A program made the position numbers and the translations under genes. Below, one piece after another: positions 1-6,909 of a DNA stretch of 9,901 bases. The notes under the pieces were generated by a model that saw nothing but the letters and a program-made list of their open reading frames with translations, searched no databases and had not been told where the DNA came from. This DNA is from Ferrovaceae bacterium. GTDB lineage: Bacteria; Pseudomonadota; Gammaproteobacteria; Burkholderiales; Ferrovaceae. The stretch is from positions 1-9,901 of the forward strand of contig DAIDTL010000031.1 of the NCBI GenBank assembly GCA_027457225.1, in the 5' to 3' direction. Numbering within the stretch: the stretch's first letter is position 1; each line of letters begins with the position of its first letter.

Positions 1-417
1 GCCCTCACCTATGCTAAAAAGTTTGAACCCGATACCATCATTGACGTAGCCACGCTGACTGGCGCCTGCGTAATTGCCCTGGGCAATGAGGCGGCCGGAT
101 TGTTTGCCAACGATGACAAATTGTCTGAAAAACTGCGTGTTGCGGGAGAATACACAGGAGACCGGGCCTGGCCAATGCCATTGTGGGAAGAATACCAGGA
201 AGGCCTTAAAACCAATTTTGCCGACATGGCCAATGTAGCCGGTCGCGCCGGTGGAAGCATCACCGCCGCCTGTTTTTTGGCCCGCTTTACCCGCAAGATG
301 CGCTGGGCTCACCTGGATATTGCCGGAGTAGCGTACAAGGGCGGAAAGGACAAAGGCGCCACCGGGCGCCCGGTAAAACTATTTTGTCGTTATCTTATCC
401 AGCGCAGCGGACATTAA
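1..417 (+). CDS. pepA: Leucyl aminopeptidase (cytosol aminopeptidase, M17), C-terminal part
   Basis: This is the last 138 residues of a cytosolic M17 leucyl aminopeptidase, which removes N-terminal residues from peptides using two metal ions. The start and the NTDAEGR catalytic signature lie upstream of the window. Visible family features are DVATLTGAC (fragment residues 15-23), GDRAWPMPL, the NFADMAN stretch, GGSITAACFL, WAHLDIAG and the final KGATGRPV. These follow the end of E. coli PepA almost segment by segment, and the protein stops at the usual place, so the C-terminus looks intact. The enzyme is normally a hexamer; in E. coli PepA also binds DNA in Xer recombination and carAB control, and whether it does so here cannot be judged from this part. 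holC starts 7 nt after the stop, which suggests one operon. Identification is secure; only the 5' part is missing. Confidence 0.96.
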   Translation, partial: ALTYAKKFEPDTIIDVATLTGACVIALGNEAAGLFANDDKLSEKLRVAGEYTGDRAWPMPLWEEYQEGLKTNFADMANVAGRAGGSITAACFLARFTRKMRWAHLDIAGVAYKGGKDKGATGRPVKLFCRYLIQRSGH

Positions 418-424
418 TGGCATC

Positions 425-853
425 GTGACTCGGATCGATTTCTATACTCATGTCCAGGACAAGTTGCCCGTAGCCATTCAGCTCGTCAACAAGGCCTGGA
501 ATCGTGGTCTGAATGTGTGGATCCGGGTTGTTGACGATGCTGCCGCCTCACGTCTGGACCAGGGCCTGTGGGCCCATCCGGTAGAGGGGTTTATTCCCCA
601 CTGCAAATCGGATCATGCCCTGGCGAATGAAACACCTGTCATTATTGACGCCTCTGACCGACTGCCATGTTCTGACCAAATCCTGATCAACCTGCATCCG
701 GAACGCCCGGAATATTTTTCCCGTTTCGAGCGTCTGATTGAAATTGTGAGTCTGAACGAACAGGATCGCAAACAGGCACGGGAACGGTTTGCTTTTTACC
801 GGGATCGCGGATTTGAAATCCATTCCCATGATTTGAGCCAGTCAAAGATCTGA
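425..853 (+). CDS. holC: DNA polymerase III chi subunit HolC (GTG start)
   Basis: This 142-residue protein (E. coli HolC is 147) matches the chi subunit of the DNA polymerase III clamp loader. Chi pairs with psi and links the replisome to single-strand DNA-binding protein. Family features include the N-terminal IDFYTHV strand (residues 4-10), the LVNKAWNRGLNVWI segment (20-33), the LW...GFIPH stretch (about 48-59), PVIID (71-75) and a C-terminal FAFYRDRGFEI (about 122-132). The start is GTG at 425; it gives the usual MxxxDFY N-terminus and sits 7 nt after the pepA stop. No strong Shine-Dalgarno sequence precedes it, so coupling to pepA translation is likely. valS follows after 4 nt. The pepA-holC-valS order supports the call, because HolC itself is poorly conserved. 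A holD (psi) partner is not in the window. Confidence 0.92.
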   Translation: MTRIDFYTHVQDKLPVAIQLVNKAWNRGLNVWIRVVDDAAASRLDQGLWAHPVEGFIPHCKSDHALANETPVIIDASDRLPCSDQILINLHPERPEYFSRFERLIEIVSLNEQDRKQARERFAFYRDRGFEIHSHDLSQSKI

Positions 854-857
854 ACGC

Positions 858-3608
858 ATGGAACTCACCAAAAGTTTTGAGCCTCACCCAATCGAAGCAC
901 GCTGGTATCCAGAGTGGGAATCGCGCGGATACTTCAAAGCATCGATGCAAGCCAATGCCAGCCCGTACTGCCTCCTGCTGCCTCCGCCCAATGTCACAGG
1001 TACGCTGCACATGGGGCATGCGTTTCAACACACCCTGATGGACAGTCTGATGCGCTATCGGCGCATGATGGGAGACAATGCTCTCTGGCAGGCCGGTACG
1101 GATCACGCCGGCATTGCCACTCAGATCGTGGTGGAACGCCAGTTGGAAACGCAACAACTGGATCGTCGCACCCTGGGCCGTGAGGCCTTCCTGGAACAAG
1201 TGTGGCACTGGAAAGAACAGTCAGGCTCTGCCATCACCCGTCAAATGCGGCGCCTGGGTAGCTCCTGTGACTGGACCCGGGAACGTTTCACCATGGACGA
1301 AGGGTTAAGCCAGGCTGTAACCAGGGTGTTTGTGCAACTCTATCAAGAAGGCCTGATCTATCGGGGCAAACGCTTGGTCAACTGGGATCCTGTGTTGCAA
1401 ACCGCTGTTTCTGACCTGGAGGTAGTGTCTGAAGAAGAAGACGGCAAACTCTGGCAGATCCGCTACCCCCTCGCTGCCGGCCCAGGCTATCTGGTCATTG
1501 CCACTACCCGCCCGGAAACTTTGCTGGGTGACATGGCTGTGGCCGTTCATCCCGACGATACACGCTACCGGCACCTGATCGGACAACGGGTACTGCTTCC
1601 ATTGACCGGGCGCAGCATTCCGATCATTGGCGATACTTATGTCGACCCCACGTTTGGTACGGGGTGCTTAAAAATCACACCCGCCCACGATTTCAATGAC
1701 TACCAAGTCGGCACGCGTCACCAGCTTGAGCCCCTTTCCATTTTCACGCTGGATGCCCACATTAACGACAACGCACCTGAAGTCTATCGGGGACTGGACC
1801 GCTTTGAAGCGCGTGCCCGGATACTGGAAGATCTGGAATCTCAAGGACTTCTGGACAGCGTCAAGCCGCATAAACTGATGGTGCCCCGCGGGGACCGTAC
1901 CCGGCAAGTTATCGAACCCATGCTCTCCGACCAGTGGTTTGTCTCGATGGAAGGAATGGCGCATGAAGCATTGCAGGTGGTTCAAGAAGGCAAGATCTGT
2001 TTCGTTCCGGAAAACTGGACCAGTACGTACAATCACTGGCTGGACAATATCCAGGACTGGTGCATTTCCCGTCAACTATGGTGGGGCCACCGCATCCCTG
2101 CGTGGTATGACCACGAGGGCCGGGTTTATGTGGCTGAATCCAAAGCCGAAGCATCTCTCTTGGCTGGTGGAAAACCGCTAACCCAGGATGAAGATGTTCT
2201 TGATACCTGGTTCTCGTCCGCACTCTGGCCATTCTCCACTTTGGGCTGGCCTGAGAAAACGCCGGAATTGAACACATTCCTGCCTTCCAGCGTGTTGGTC
2301 ACCGGGTTTGACATCATCTTTTTCTGGGTAGCCCGGATGGTCATGATGACCACCCATTTCACCGGCCTGGTGCCCTTCCGGGAAGTGTACGTCACCGGTC
2401 TGGTGCGCGATGCTCACGGCCAGAAAATGAGCAAATCCAAAGGCAATATCCTCGACCCCATCGATCTCATTGACGGCATTGATCTGGAAACCCTGGTTAT
2501 GAAACGTACCAGCAACCTGATGGATCCAAAGCAGGCAGCCTTCATTGAAAAGGGCACTCGTAAGGAATATCCGGATGGCATCCCGAGTTTCGGCGCCGAT
2601 GCGTTGCGTTTCACTTTTGCCAGCCTTGCGACGCACGGGCGTGACATCAAGTTTGATTTGCAGCGTTGCGAAGGTTATCGCAACTTCTGCAATAAATTAT
2701 GGAATGCCACGCGCTACGTCCTGATGAATGTCGAAGGGCAGGACTGTGGCCTGGACCCAACCCTGCCCGTTTCGTTATCCACCGCTGACCGCTGGATTAT
2801 CAGCCGTCTGCAGGATGCAGAAGCTTCAGTACATGAAGCATTTAAGACATACCGCTTTGACCTGGCTGCACGGGCCCTCTACGAATTTTTATGGGACGAA
2901 TATTGCGACTGGTATGTAGAACTGGCCAAGACCCAGCTGGCACAGACGGATCCTGCCACCCAGCGCGGCACACGCCGAACCCTGGTACGCGTTCTTGAAG
3001 CCACGTTACGCCTGGCGCATCCGATTATTCCTTTCATCACCGAAGAGTTGTGGCAAAAGGTCGCGCCCCTTGCTGGAAAATCCGGACCCAGTGTGATGCT
3101 GCAACCTTATCCCCAACCTGACCCAGAAAAACGCGATCCGGTAGCAACCGACGCGATGACGTTGCTCAAGGATCTGGTCAATGCCTGTCGCACCCTGCGT
3201 AGCGAAATGAATGTGGGACCAGGCGAACGCCTGCCGCTCTTGATAAGCGGCAATACTGGAAAACTGGCCGGACTGGAAGGTTATCTCCAGTTTCTGGCCC
3301 GCCTTGCGGAAGTCACGACACAGTCGGCAGGTTTGCCTGACGCGGATGCCCCCGTCGCTGTTGTCGGCGATATCCAGCTGATGCTAAAAATCGAAATTGA
3401 TGTTGTTGCCGAAGCAGATCGACTCAACCGGCAGATCGCCAAGCTGGAAGAAGATCTGACAAAATCCCGTGCCAAGCTGGACAACTCAGGCTTCGTTGAC
3501 CGCGCACCAGCAGCCGTGGTGGCTCAGGAGCAGGCGCGGATGGAACGTTTTACGCGCACCCTCAAAGAACTTCAAGTTCAATTGGAACGATTGCAAAAAC
3601 GCGTTTAA
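858..3608 (+). CDS. valS: Valyl-tRNA synthetase
   Basis: This class Ia synthetase (916 residues; E. coli 951) charges tRNA-Val with valine in the cytosol. The Rossmann catalytic domain carries PPPNVTGTLHMGH with the HIGH-type motif HMGH at residues 51-54. The CP1 editing domain, which hydrolyses mis-charged Thr-tRNA, carries TTRPETLLGD at about 216-225. The WCISRQLWWGHRIPAW segment begins at 401, DTWFSS lies at 449-454 and KMSKS at 523-527. An anticodon-binding helical domain follows (CNKLWNATRYVLMN, then DEYCDWYVE), and a charged heptad-like coiled coil fills roughly residues 850-916, as expected for the ValRS tRNA-binding arm. All catalytic motifs are intact. ATG at 858 is the natural start, 4 nt after holC. 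The TAA stop touches the stop of the convergent bepA gene, so transcription must end inside that gene. Confidence 0.98.
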   Translation: MELTKSFEPHPIEARWYPEWESRGYFKASMQANASPYCLLLPPPNVTGTLHMGHAFQHTLMDSLMRYRRMMGDNALWQAGTDHAGIATQIVVERQLETQQLDRRTLGREAFLEQVWHWKEQSGSAITRQMRRLGSSCDWTRERFTMDEGLSQAVTRVFVQLYQEGLIYRGKRLVNWDPVLQTAVSDLEVVSEEEDGKLWQIRYPLAAGPGYLVIATTRPETLLGDMAVAVHPDDTRYRHLIGQRVLLPLTGRSIPIIGDTYVDPTFGTGCLKITPAHDFNDYQVGTRHQLEPLSIFTLDAHINDNAPEVYRGLDRFEARARILEDLESQGLLDSVKPHKLMVPRGDRTRQVIEPMLSDQWFVSMEGMAHEALQVVQEGKICFVPENWTSTYNHWLDNIQDWCISRQLWWGHRIPAWYDHEGRVYVAESKAEASLLAGGKPLTQDEDVLDTWFSSALWPFSTLGWPEKTPELNTFLPSSVLVTGFDIIFFWVARMVMMTTHFTGLVPFREVYVTGLVRDAHGQKMSKSKGNILDPIDLIDGIDLETLVMKRTSNLMDPKQAAFIEKGTRKEYPDGIPSFGADALRFTFASLATHGRDIKFDLQRCEGYRNFCNKLWNATRYVLMNVEGQDCGLDPTLPVSLSTADRWIISRLQDAEASVHEAFKTYRFDLAARALYEFLWDEYCDWYVELAKTQLAQTDPATQRGTRRTLVRVLEATLRLAHPIIPFITEELWQKVAPLAGKSGPSVMLQPYPQPDPEKRDPVATDAMTLLKDLVNACRTLRSEMNVGPGERLPLLISGNTGKLAGLEGYLQFLARLAEVTTQSAGLPDADAPVAVVGDIQLMLKIEIDVVAEADRLNRQIAKLEEDLTKSRAKLDNSGFVDRAPAAVVAQEQARMERFTRTLKELQVQLERLQKRV

Positions 3609-5077
3609 TCAAGGAGTTGTCAGAGACCCGCTCAGATTTGAACGATCTGATTTTTTGCCGTTTTGTGCTTTGAGCTCTTTCTTGATTTCTCGGATACGCG
3701 CCTCAACACTGGAATTCTGATAAAAATCACCATCGTCGCTTTTCACGGCAATTTGCAATTGATCCAGGGCTGCGGTCAGATTACCCTGACGCAGGTATGA
3801 TTCCGCCAAAGCTTCATGGCTTAGAAGTTGTTTGCCAAGATGCGCATAAGCTCTGGCCTGCAGGTCATACAGATGGTAGTCACTGCGCGACAGTGACAAC
3901 CTGTTGTTGATGGCTTCCAGGCCCTCCTGGTCCCGATGCGCATCAAGCAGGGTCTTGATATACCCATAATTGAGCGCACGCTGATCCGGATAATGATGCA
4001 AGGCGGTACGGTACAGGTCGATGGCTTCAGACAGATTCCCCTGGTCGTGCACGATCTGGGCACCAAGACTGTCGAACAGCACGTTCGGATGGTACAACGT
4101 ACGCACCAACGCCAGGGTACTGGCGGCGGCGTCCAGCTTGCCGTGACGCCACTGTGCAACAGCCTTGCCATAAAACAGCGGCCTATCTTCCGGTCGCTTG
4201 ACATCGAGCGAACGCCCATCGAAGTAGCGCATCGCTTCACGTGAGGTTCCCGTCAGCGCGGCAATCCGAGCGCGAATCAATTGAAAATTTGGGCCATCCT
4301 GAATTTGGCGATACGGAACGTCTTGCAACCGATCCTGAATTTCGGCAAGACGCTCCGTGGTCAGTGGGTGCGTTTTAAGATAAGCCGGTGAAGTGCCTTC
4401 ATAAAACCGGCCATAGCGTTGCAACTTGCCAAAGAAACTGGCCATGGCGCGCGGATCATACCCCGACTTGATCAAACGTTGTATGCCCAACCGGTCTGCT
4501 TCGCGTTCGTTTTCCCTGGTGAAGTCAAGTTGTGCCTGAACCATCCCGGCCTGAGCCCCCATAACGGCCCCCATGCTGGCATCAGGATTGCTGCGGGCCG
4601 CCAGAATGGCTGCCGCCATGGCTGCCAGTGTCAGGGGCATGTTTTTACTTTGCGCTTCAATCATGCGCGCAATATGGTGTTGCGTGACATGGGAGATTTC
4701 GTGCGCCAGGACCGAAGCCAGCTCGGATTCGTTTTCAGCCGCCATCATGAGGCCCGTATGCACCCCGATGAATCCTCCGGGCAGTGCAAACGCATTCAGA
4801 CTTGCGTCCTGGATCAAGAAAAATTCAAACTGCTGCCCCCCAGGTCATCGCTCACGGCGAGCAACCGGTTACCAACGCTATTCAGAAAATCAACGCTCTC
4901 AGGATCATCAAAATAGACCCGGTCGCTACGAATTTCGAGCATGATCTCACGCCCCAGGGCTTTTTCATCCTGGCTGGAAAACACCGTTGACGAGCTGTCA
5001 CCCAGATCAGGCAGTTCATAGGCGACAGAACCGCCAACCATGCAGCAGGTCACAAGAAATACAAGAAGTCGACGCAT
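3609..5077 (-). CDS. bepA: BepA/YfgC-type periplasmic M48 metalloprotease with TPR tail, frame-disrupted
   Basis: The product resembles BepA (YfgC), a periplasmic zinc metalloprotease/chaperone that helps outer-membrane protein assembly and LptD maturation. ATG at 5077 opens a typical signal peptide (MRRLL, hydrophobic core, SVA cleavage site near residue 19), then a BepA-like ELPDLGDSS segment. The frame breaks at a G6 run on the minus strand (4836-4841): read as is, it stops after 87 codons. One extra base or a -1 slip gives DLGGQQFEFFLIQDASLNAF and a 489-residue protein (E. coli 487). Numbered on the restored protein, the zinc site is HEISH (126-130) with the NEREAD motif near 190, and the His of LKTHPL is at 237. 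A TPR-rich C-terminal half ends at TTP. ATG at 5104 is an alternative start with a longer n-region and a purine-rich stretch upstream. The family call is secure; whether the gene is functional is open, because a sequencing indel, a true mutation and recoding all fit. Confidence 0.88.
3632..3656 (+). terminator. Candidate intrinsic terminator of the pepA-holC-valS operon
   Basis: TCAGAT (3632-3637) and ATCTGA (3645-3650) form a perfect 6-bp inverted repeat around a 7-nt loop, followed at once by six T (3651-3656). It lies 24 nt after the valS stop in the direction of valS transcription, which is the right place for a rho-independent terminator. The stem is short and only moderately GC-rich, so it may be weak. 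It sits inside the last codons of the opposing bepA gene and encodes part of the KKSDRSNLS segment of that protein's tail. The hairpin is read directly from the sequence; its function is inferred. Confidence 0.5.
4835..4841 (-). other. Frameshift point in bepA: G-run heptamer
   Basis: On the minus strand the heptamer is G GGG GGC, in register with the upstream bepA frame (CTG GGG GGC). A re-read of one base after GGC enters the frame CAG CAG TTT GAA that continues the metalloprotease. The zero frame meets TGA a few codons later, at 4814-4816. The pattern fits the X_XXY_YYZ form of -1 slippery sites. I see no close strong downstream hairpin (only ACGCA/TGCGT with an 8-nt loop, some 25-30 nt away) and only a weak GTGAG-type sequence upstream. 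A simple one-base deletion in a homopolymer, real or from sequencing, is therefore the more economical reading. Confidence 0.6.
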
Positions 5078-5095
5078 CTTGCTATGATAACCCGA

Positions 5096-5124
5096 GTGGC
5101 ACATCGTTCCGTTTCCCCTATAAT
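5096..5124 (+). promoter_or_regulatory. Sigma-70-like promoter for moaC
   Basis: A perfect -10 box TATAAT at 5119-5124 is preceded, with an optimal 17-nt spacer, by GTGGCA at 5096-5101, which matches four of six bases of the -35 consensus. A start near 5131 would leave about 30 nt of leader before the moaC ATG at 5162. The leader has no clear Shine-Dalgarno sequence. No molybdenum-cofactor riboswitch-sized structure fits in this short leader. Confidence 0.5.
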
Positions 5125-5134
5125 CTCCTACTCT

Positions 5135-5163
5135 ATTGTTACAGAGCGCTGAACTCTTGTCAT
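5135..5163 (-). promoter_or_regulatory. Possible promoter for bepA
   Basis: On the minus strand ATGACA (plus positions 5158-5163, five of six -35 matches) is followed after 17 nt by AACAAT (5135-5140, four of six -10 matches). A start near 5128 would give roughly 50 nt of leader to the ATG at 5077, or about 24 nt to the alternative ATG at 5104. The -35 element overlaps the moaC start codon. The match is modest and rests on consensus alone. Confidence 0.28.
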
Positions 5164-5647
5164 GAACCCCACACTGACCCATTTCGATAGTGCCGGCCAG
5201 GCCCATATGGTAGACGTGGCTGGTAAAGCCGAGACTCACCGGGTGGCGCGCGCCTCAGGCCGAATTGTCATGCAACCAGAAACCCTGGGCATGGTCAAAC
5301 ACGGTGCTGCTAAAAAGGGGGATGTGCTAGGCATCGCCCGGCTGGCAGCCATTCAAGCCGCCAAACGGGCGGCCGACCTGATCCCGCTCTGCCACCCCAT
5401 CCCGCTCACCCGGGTTGCGGTTGAATTTGCGCTGGACCTCGCCGATTCTTCCATCACCTGCACTGTCACCGCGGAAACCGTGGGCCGTACCGGGGTCGAA
5501 ATGGAAGCCCTGGCCGCAGTCCAAGTCGGTTTGCTGACGATTTATGACATGTGCAAATCAGTGGACCGGGGGATGATCATGAGCGACATTCGCCTCCTGG
5601 AAAAATCCGGCGGCAAGTCAGGCTCCTGGACGGCAATTCCGCCTTGA
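5162..5647 (+). CDS. moaC: Cyclic pyranopterin monophosphate synthase MoaC
   Basis: MoaC acts in the first step of molybdenum cofactor synthesis: with MoaA it turns GTP into cyclic pyranopterin monophosphate, MoaC converting the 3',8-cyclo-GTP intermediate in the cytosol. The protein is 161 residues, the same as in E. coli, and co-linear with it from HMVDV (15-19) onward. Conserved segments are KKGDV (51-55), LIPLCHP (73-79), GVEMEAL (111-117), TIYDMCK (126-132) and KSGGKSG (148-154). The residues matching catalytic Lys51, Asp128 and Lys131 of E. coli are Lys52, Asp129 and Lys132, all present. The ATG at 5162 gives the expected N-terminus. No moaA, moaD, moaE or other cofactor gene is adjacent, so this copy stands alone between bepA and ackA. 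Its stop codon touches the stop of convergent ackA. Confidence 0.97.
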   Translation: MNPTLTHFDSAGQAHMVDVAGKAETHRVARASGRIVMQPETLGMVKHGAAKKGDVLGIARLAAIQAAKRAADLIPLCHPIPLTRVAVEFALDLADSSITCTVTAETVGRTGVEMEALAAVQVGLLTIYDMCKSVDRGMIMSDIRLLEKSGGKSGSWTAIPP

Positions 5648-6805
5648 TTACAGAAGGTTGAACGCTTCCTTCGCGGCAGCGTGCCCCTCGTCTGCTGGCA
5701 CGACCCAGACTTCCGCCGCGCTATCCATGGCGTGAATGGGGCGTACGCGGTCCCCGTGGGCCGCCAGATTGTTTTCGGGATGAAGCGCAACCCCCAGATG
5801 ACCCAGACGCTGCGCAACGTCGCTGCGCAGCAGTGCATCGTGTTCGCCAATCCCTCCCGTAAATACCAGAACATCCAGTCCGCCCAGGACGGCGGCCATG
5901 GCCCCCGCTTCACGCACCACTCGTGCAGTAAATAAATCAATTGCGCACTGCGCCCGGCTATCAGCAGCAGCACGCAAAACGCGCAGATCGGAGGACAAAC
6001 CCGAAACGCCGCGCAATCCCGACTGCCGGTAAAGCAGCGTTTCAAGACGATCCGCACTCCAACCCTGGTTCAACAGATAGAGTACAACCCCGGGGTCAAG
6101 GGCACCACAGCGCGTACCCATCACCAAGCCATCCAATGTGGTAAACCCCATGGTGGTGGCTACGCTGCGCCCCTGAAGCGCAGCACACAGACTGGCACCA
6201 TTGCCCAGATGCGCCATGAGCAGGCGCCCCCCTGCACGCGTGCTGTGGACTTGCAATGTATCTCGGACATGCTGGTAGGACAACCCGTGAAACCCATAGC
6301 GACGAATCCCTTCCTGAAACAGCGCCTCGGGCAGGGCAAAACGGGACTCTCGCTCGGGTATCCCGGCATGGAAGGCGGTGTCGAAACAGGCGATCTGTGG
6401 CACTTCGGGCAACGCGCTCTGAAACCGGCGGATTCCTGCCAAATTGTGAGGTTGATGCAACGGCGCCAGTGGATTTAAGCGTGCCAAGTCCTGCAGAATT
6501 GCTTCCGTGACACGCACACTGGCTTGAAAATGGGCCCCCCCGTGAACCACCCGATGCGCCACAGCACGCAGGCGCACCATCGATCCGGAGCAGGTCAACC
6601 GCCTGATCAGTTCATCCAGTGCCGCATCAAAGGCAGATTCGCCTTGCTGCAACCCTTCCAAAGTCCCCACCTGAACAGCTGTCTGAACACCATCGGCCGT
6701 CACCGGATAGAGTGCAAACTTGAGGCTGGAAGAACCCACATTAACCGAGAGGATACCTTCTTGGGACGCAGAAGGATTCATCAGGTGCTCACGAGCTTCC
6801 GTCAT
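5648..6805 (-). CDS. ackA: Acetate kinase
   Basis: Acetate kinase interconverts acetyl phosphate + ADP and acetate + ATP. The 385-residue protein belongs to the ASKHA fold and shows NVGSSSLKF (22-30), AHRVVHGG (83-90), FDTAFH (141-146, catalytic Asp region), GFHGLS (171-176), HLGNGAS (199-205), TRCGALDPG (231-239, substrate-binding Arg) and the FTGGIGE phosphate/adenosine loop (315-321). E. coli AckA is 400 residues. The ATG at 6805 was taken as start, but the ATG at 6781 would give a 377-residue protein with an N-terminus closer to the family; neither has a strong ribosome site. Near the C-terminus ADEGH (371-375) stands where many homologues have (N/D)EE, so one of two acidic residues is replaced by Gly. 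No pta or phosphoketolase gene is beside it. It is divergent from aceE. Propionate/butyrate kinase relatives are less likely given the motifs. Confidence 0.95.
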   Translation of the reverse strand: MTEAREHLMNPSASQEGILSVNVGSSSLKFALYPVTADGVQTAVQVGTLEGLQQGESAFDAALDELIRRLTCSGSMVRLRAVAHRVVHGGAHFQASVRVTEAILQDLARLNPLAPLHQPHNLAGIRRFQSALPEVPQIACFDTAFHAGIPERESRFALPEALFQEGIRRYGFHGLSYQHVRDTLQVHSTRAGGRLLMAHLGNGASLCAALQGRSVATTMGFTTLDGLVMGTRCGALDPGVVLYLLNQGWSADRLETLLYRQSGLRGVSGLSSDLRVLRAAADSRAQCAIDLFTARVVREAGAMAAVLGGLDVLVFTGGIGEHDALLRSDVAQRLGHLGVALHPENNLAAHGDRVRPIHAMDSAAEVWVVPADEGHAAAKEAFNLL

Positions 6806-6839
6806 ACCATACTCTCGCCAAGTGCCTCCATAAGCTTTA

Positions 6840-6848
6840 ATATTAGCA
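6840..6848 (-). promoter_or_regulatory. Possible extended -10 promoter element for ackA
   Basis: On the minus strand TGC-TAATAT fits an extended -10 (TGn then a hexamer matching four of six bases), with transcription starting near 6833, about 28 nt before the ackA ATG at 6805. No convincing -35 box lies at the right distance. It sits in the 104-nt gap (6806-6909) between ackA and aceE, which must hold the promoters of both genes. No PdhR-like operator (ATTGGT...ACCAAT) is visible there. Confidence 0.25.
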
Positions 6849-6898
6849 TTGTGGCCGGTGATCCCGGTTGCCCGTTCATATCAACAACCGCTGATCGC

Positions 6899-6903
6899 GA
6901 GGT
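6899..6903 (+). promoter_or_regulatory. Ribosome binding site of aceE
   Basis: GAGGT at 6899-6903 lies 6 nt before the ATG at 6910. This is the clearest Shine-Dalgarno sequence in the window and fixes the aceE start. Confidence 0.65.
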
Positions 6904-6909
6904 ATTCGA

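Noticed and set aside
687..1208. 173-codon open frame on the minus strand across the holC/valS junction
   Set aside because: It lies opposite two secure genes, has no recognisable family features, and its length is expected from codon bias in the opposite strand.
1668..2636. Several overlapping minus-strand open frames inside valS
   Set aside because: All are antisense shadows of a strongly conserved synthetase gene, with no ribosome site or domain signature.
3592..3611. AAACGCGTTT palindrome at the end of valS as a bepA terminator
   Set aside because: The palindrome has no room for a loop and is not followed by a proper T run in the bepA direction.
4419..4916. 165-codon plus-strand open frame opposite the metalloprotease domain of bepA
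   Set aside because: The minus-strand frame carries the HEISH zinc motif and family-like sequence; the plus-strand translation shows no family feature.
5601..5643. GGCGG/CCGCC inverted repeat followed by T5 on the minus strand, a possible ackA terminator
   Set aside because: The stem is only 5 bp, the loop about 25 nt, and three bases separate it from the T run; the conserved KSGGKSG codons of moaC explain the sequence.
6838..6843. TAATAT with TCGCCA 17 nt upstream as a plus-strand promoter for aceE
   Set aside because: Both boxes match only four of six bases and the AT-rich block is equally usable on the other strand; too weak to call.
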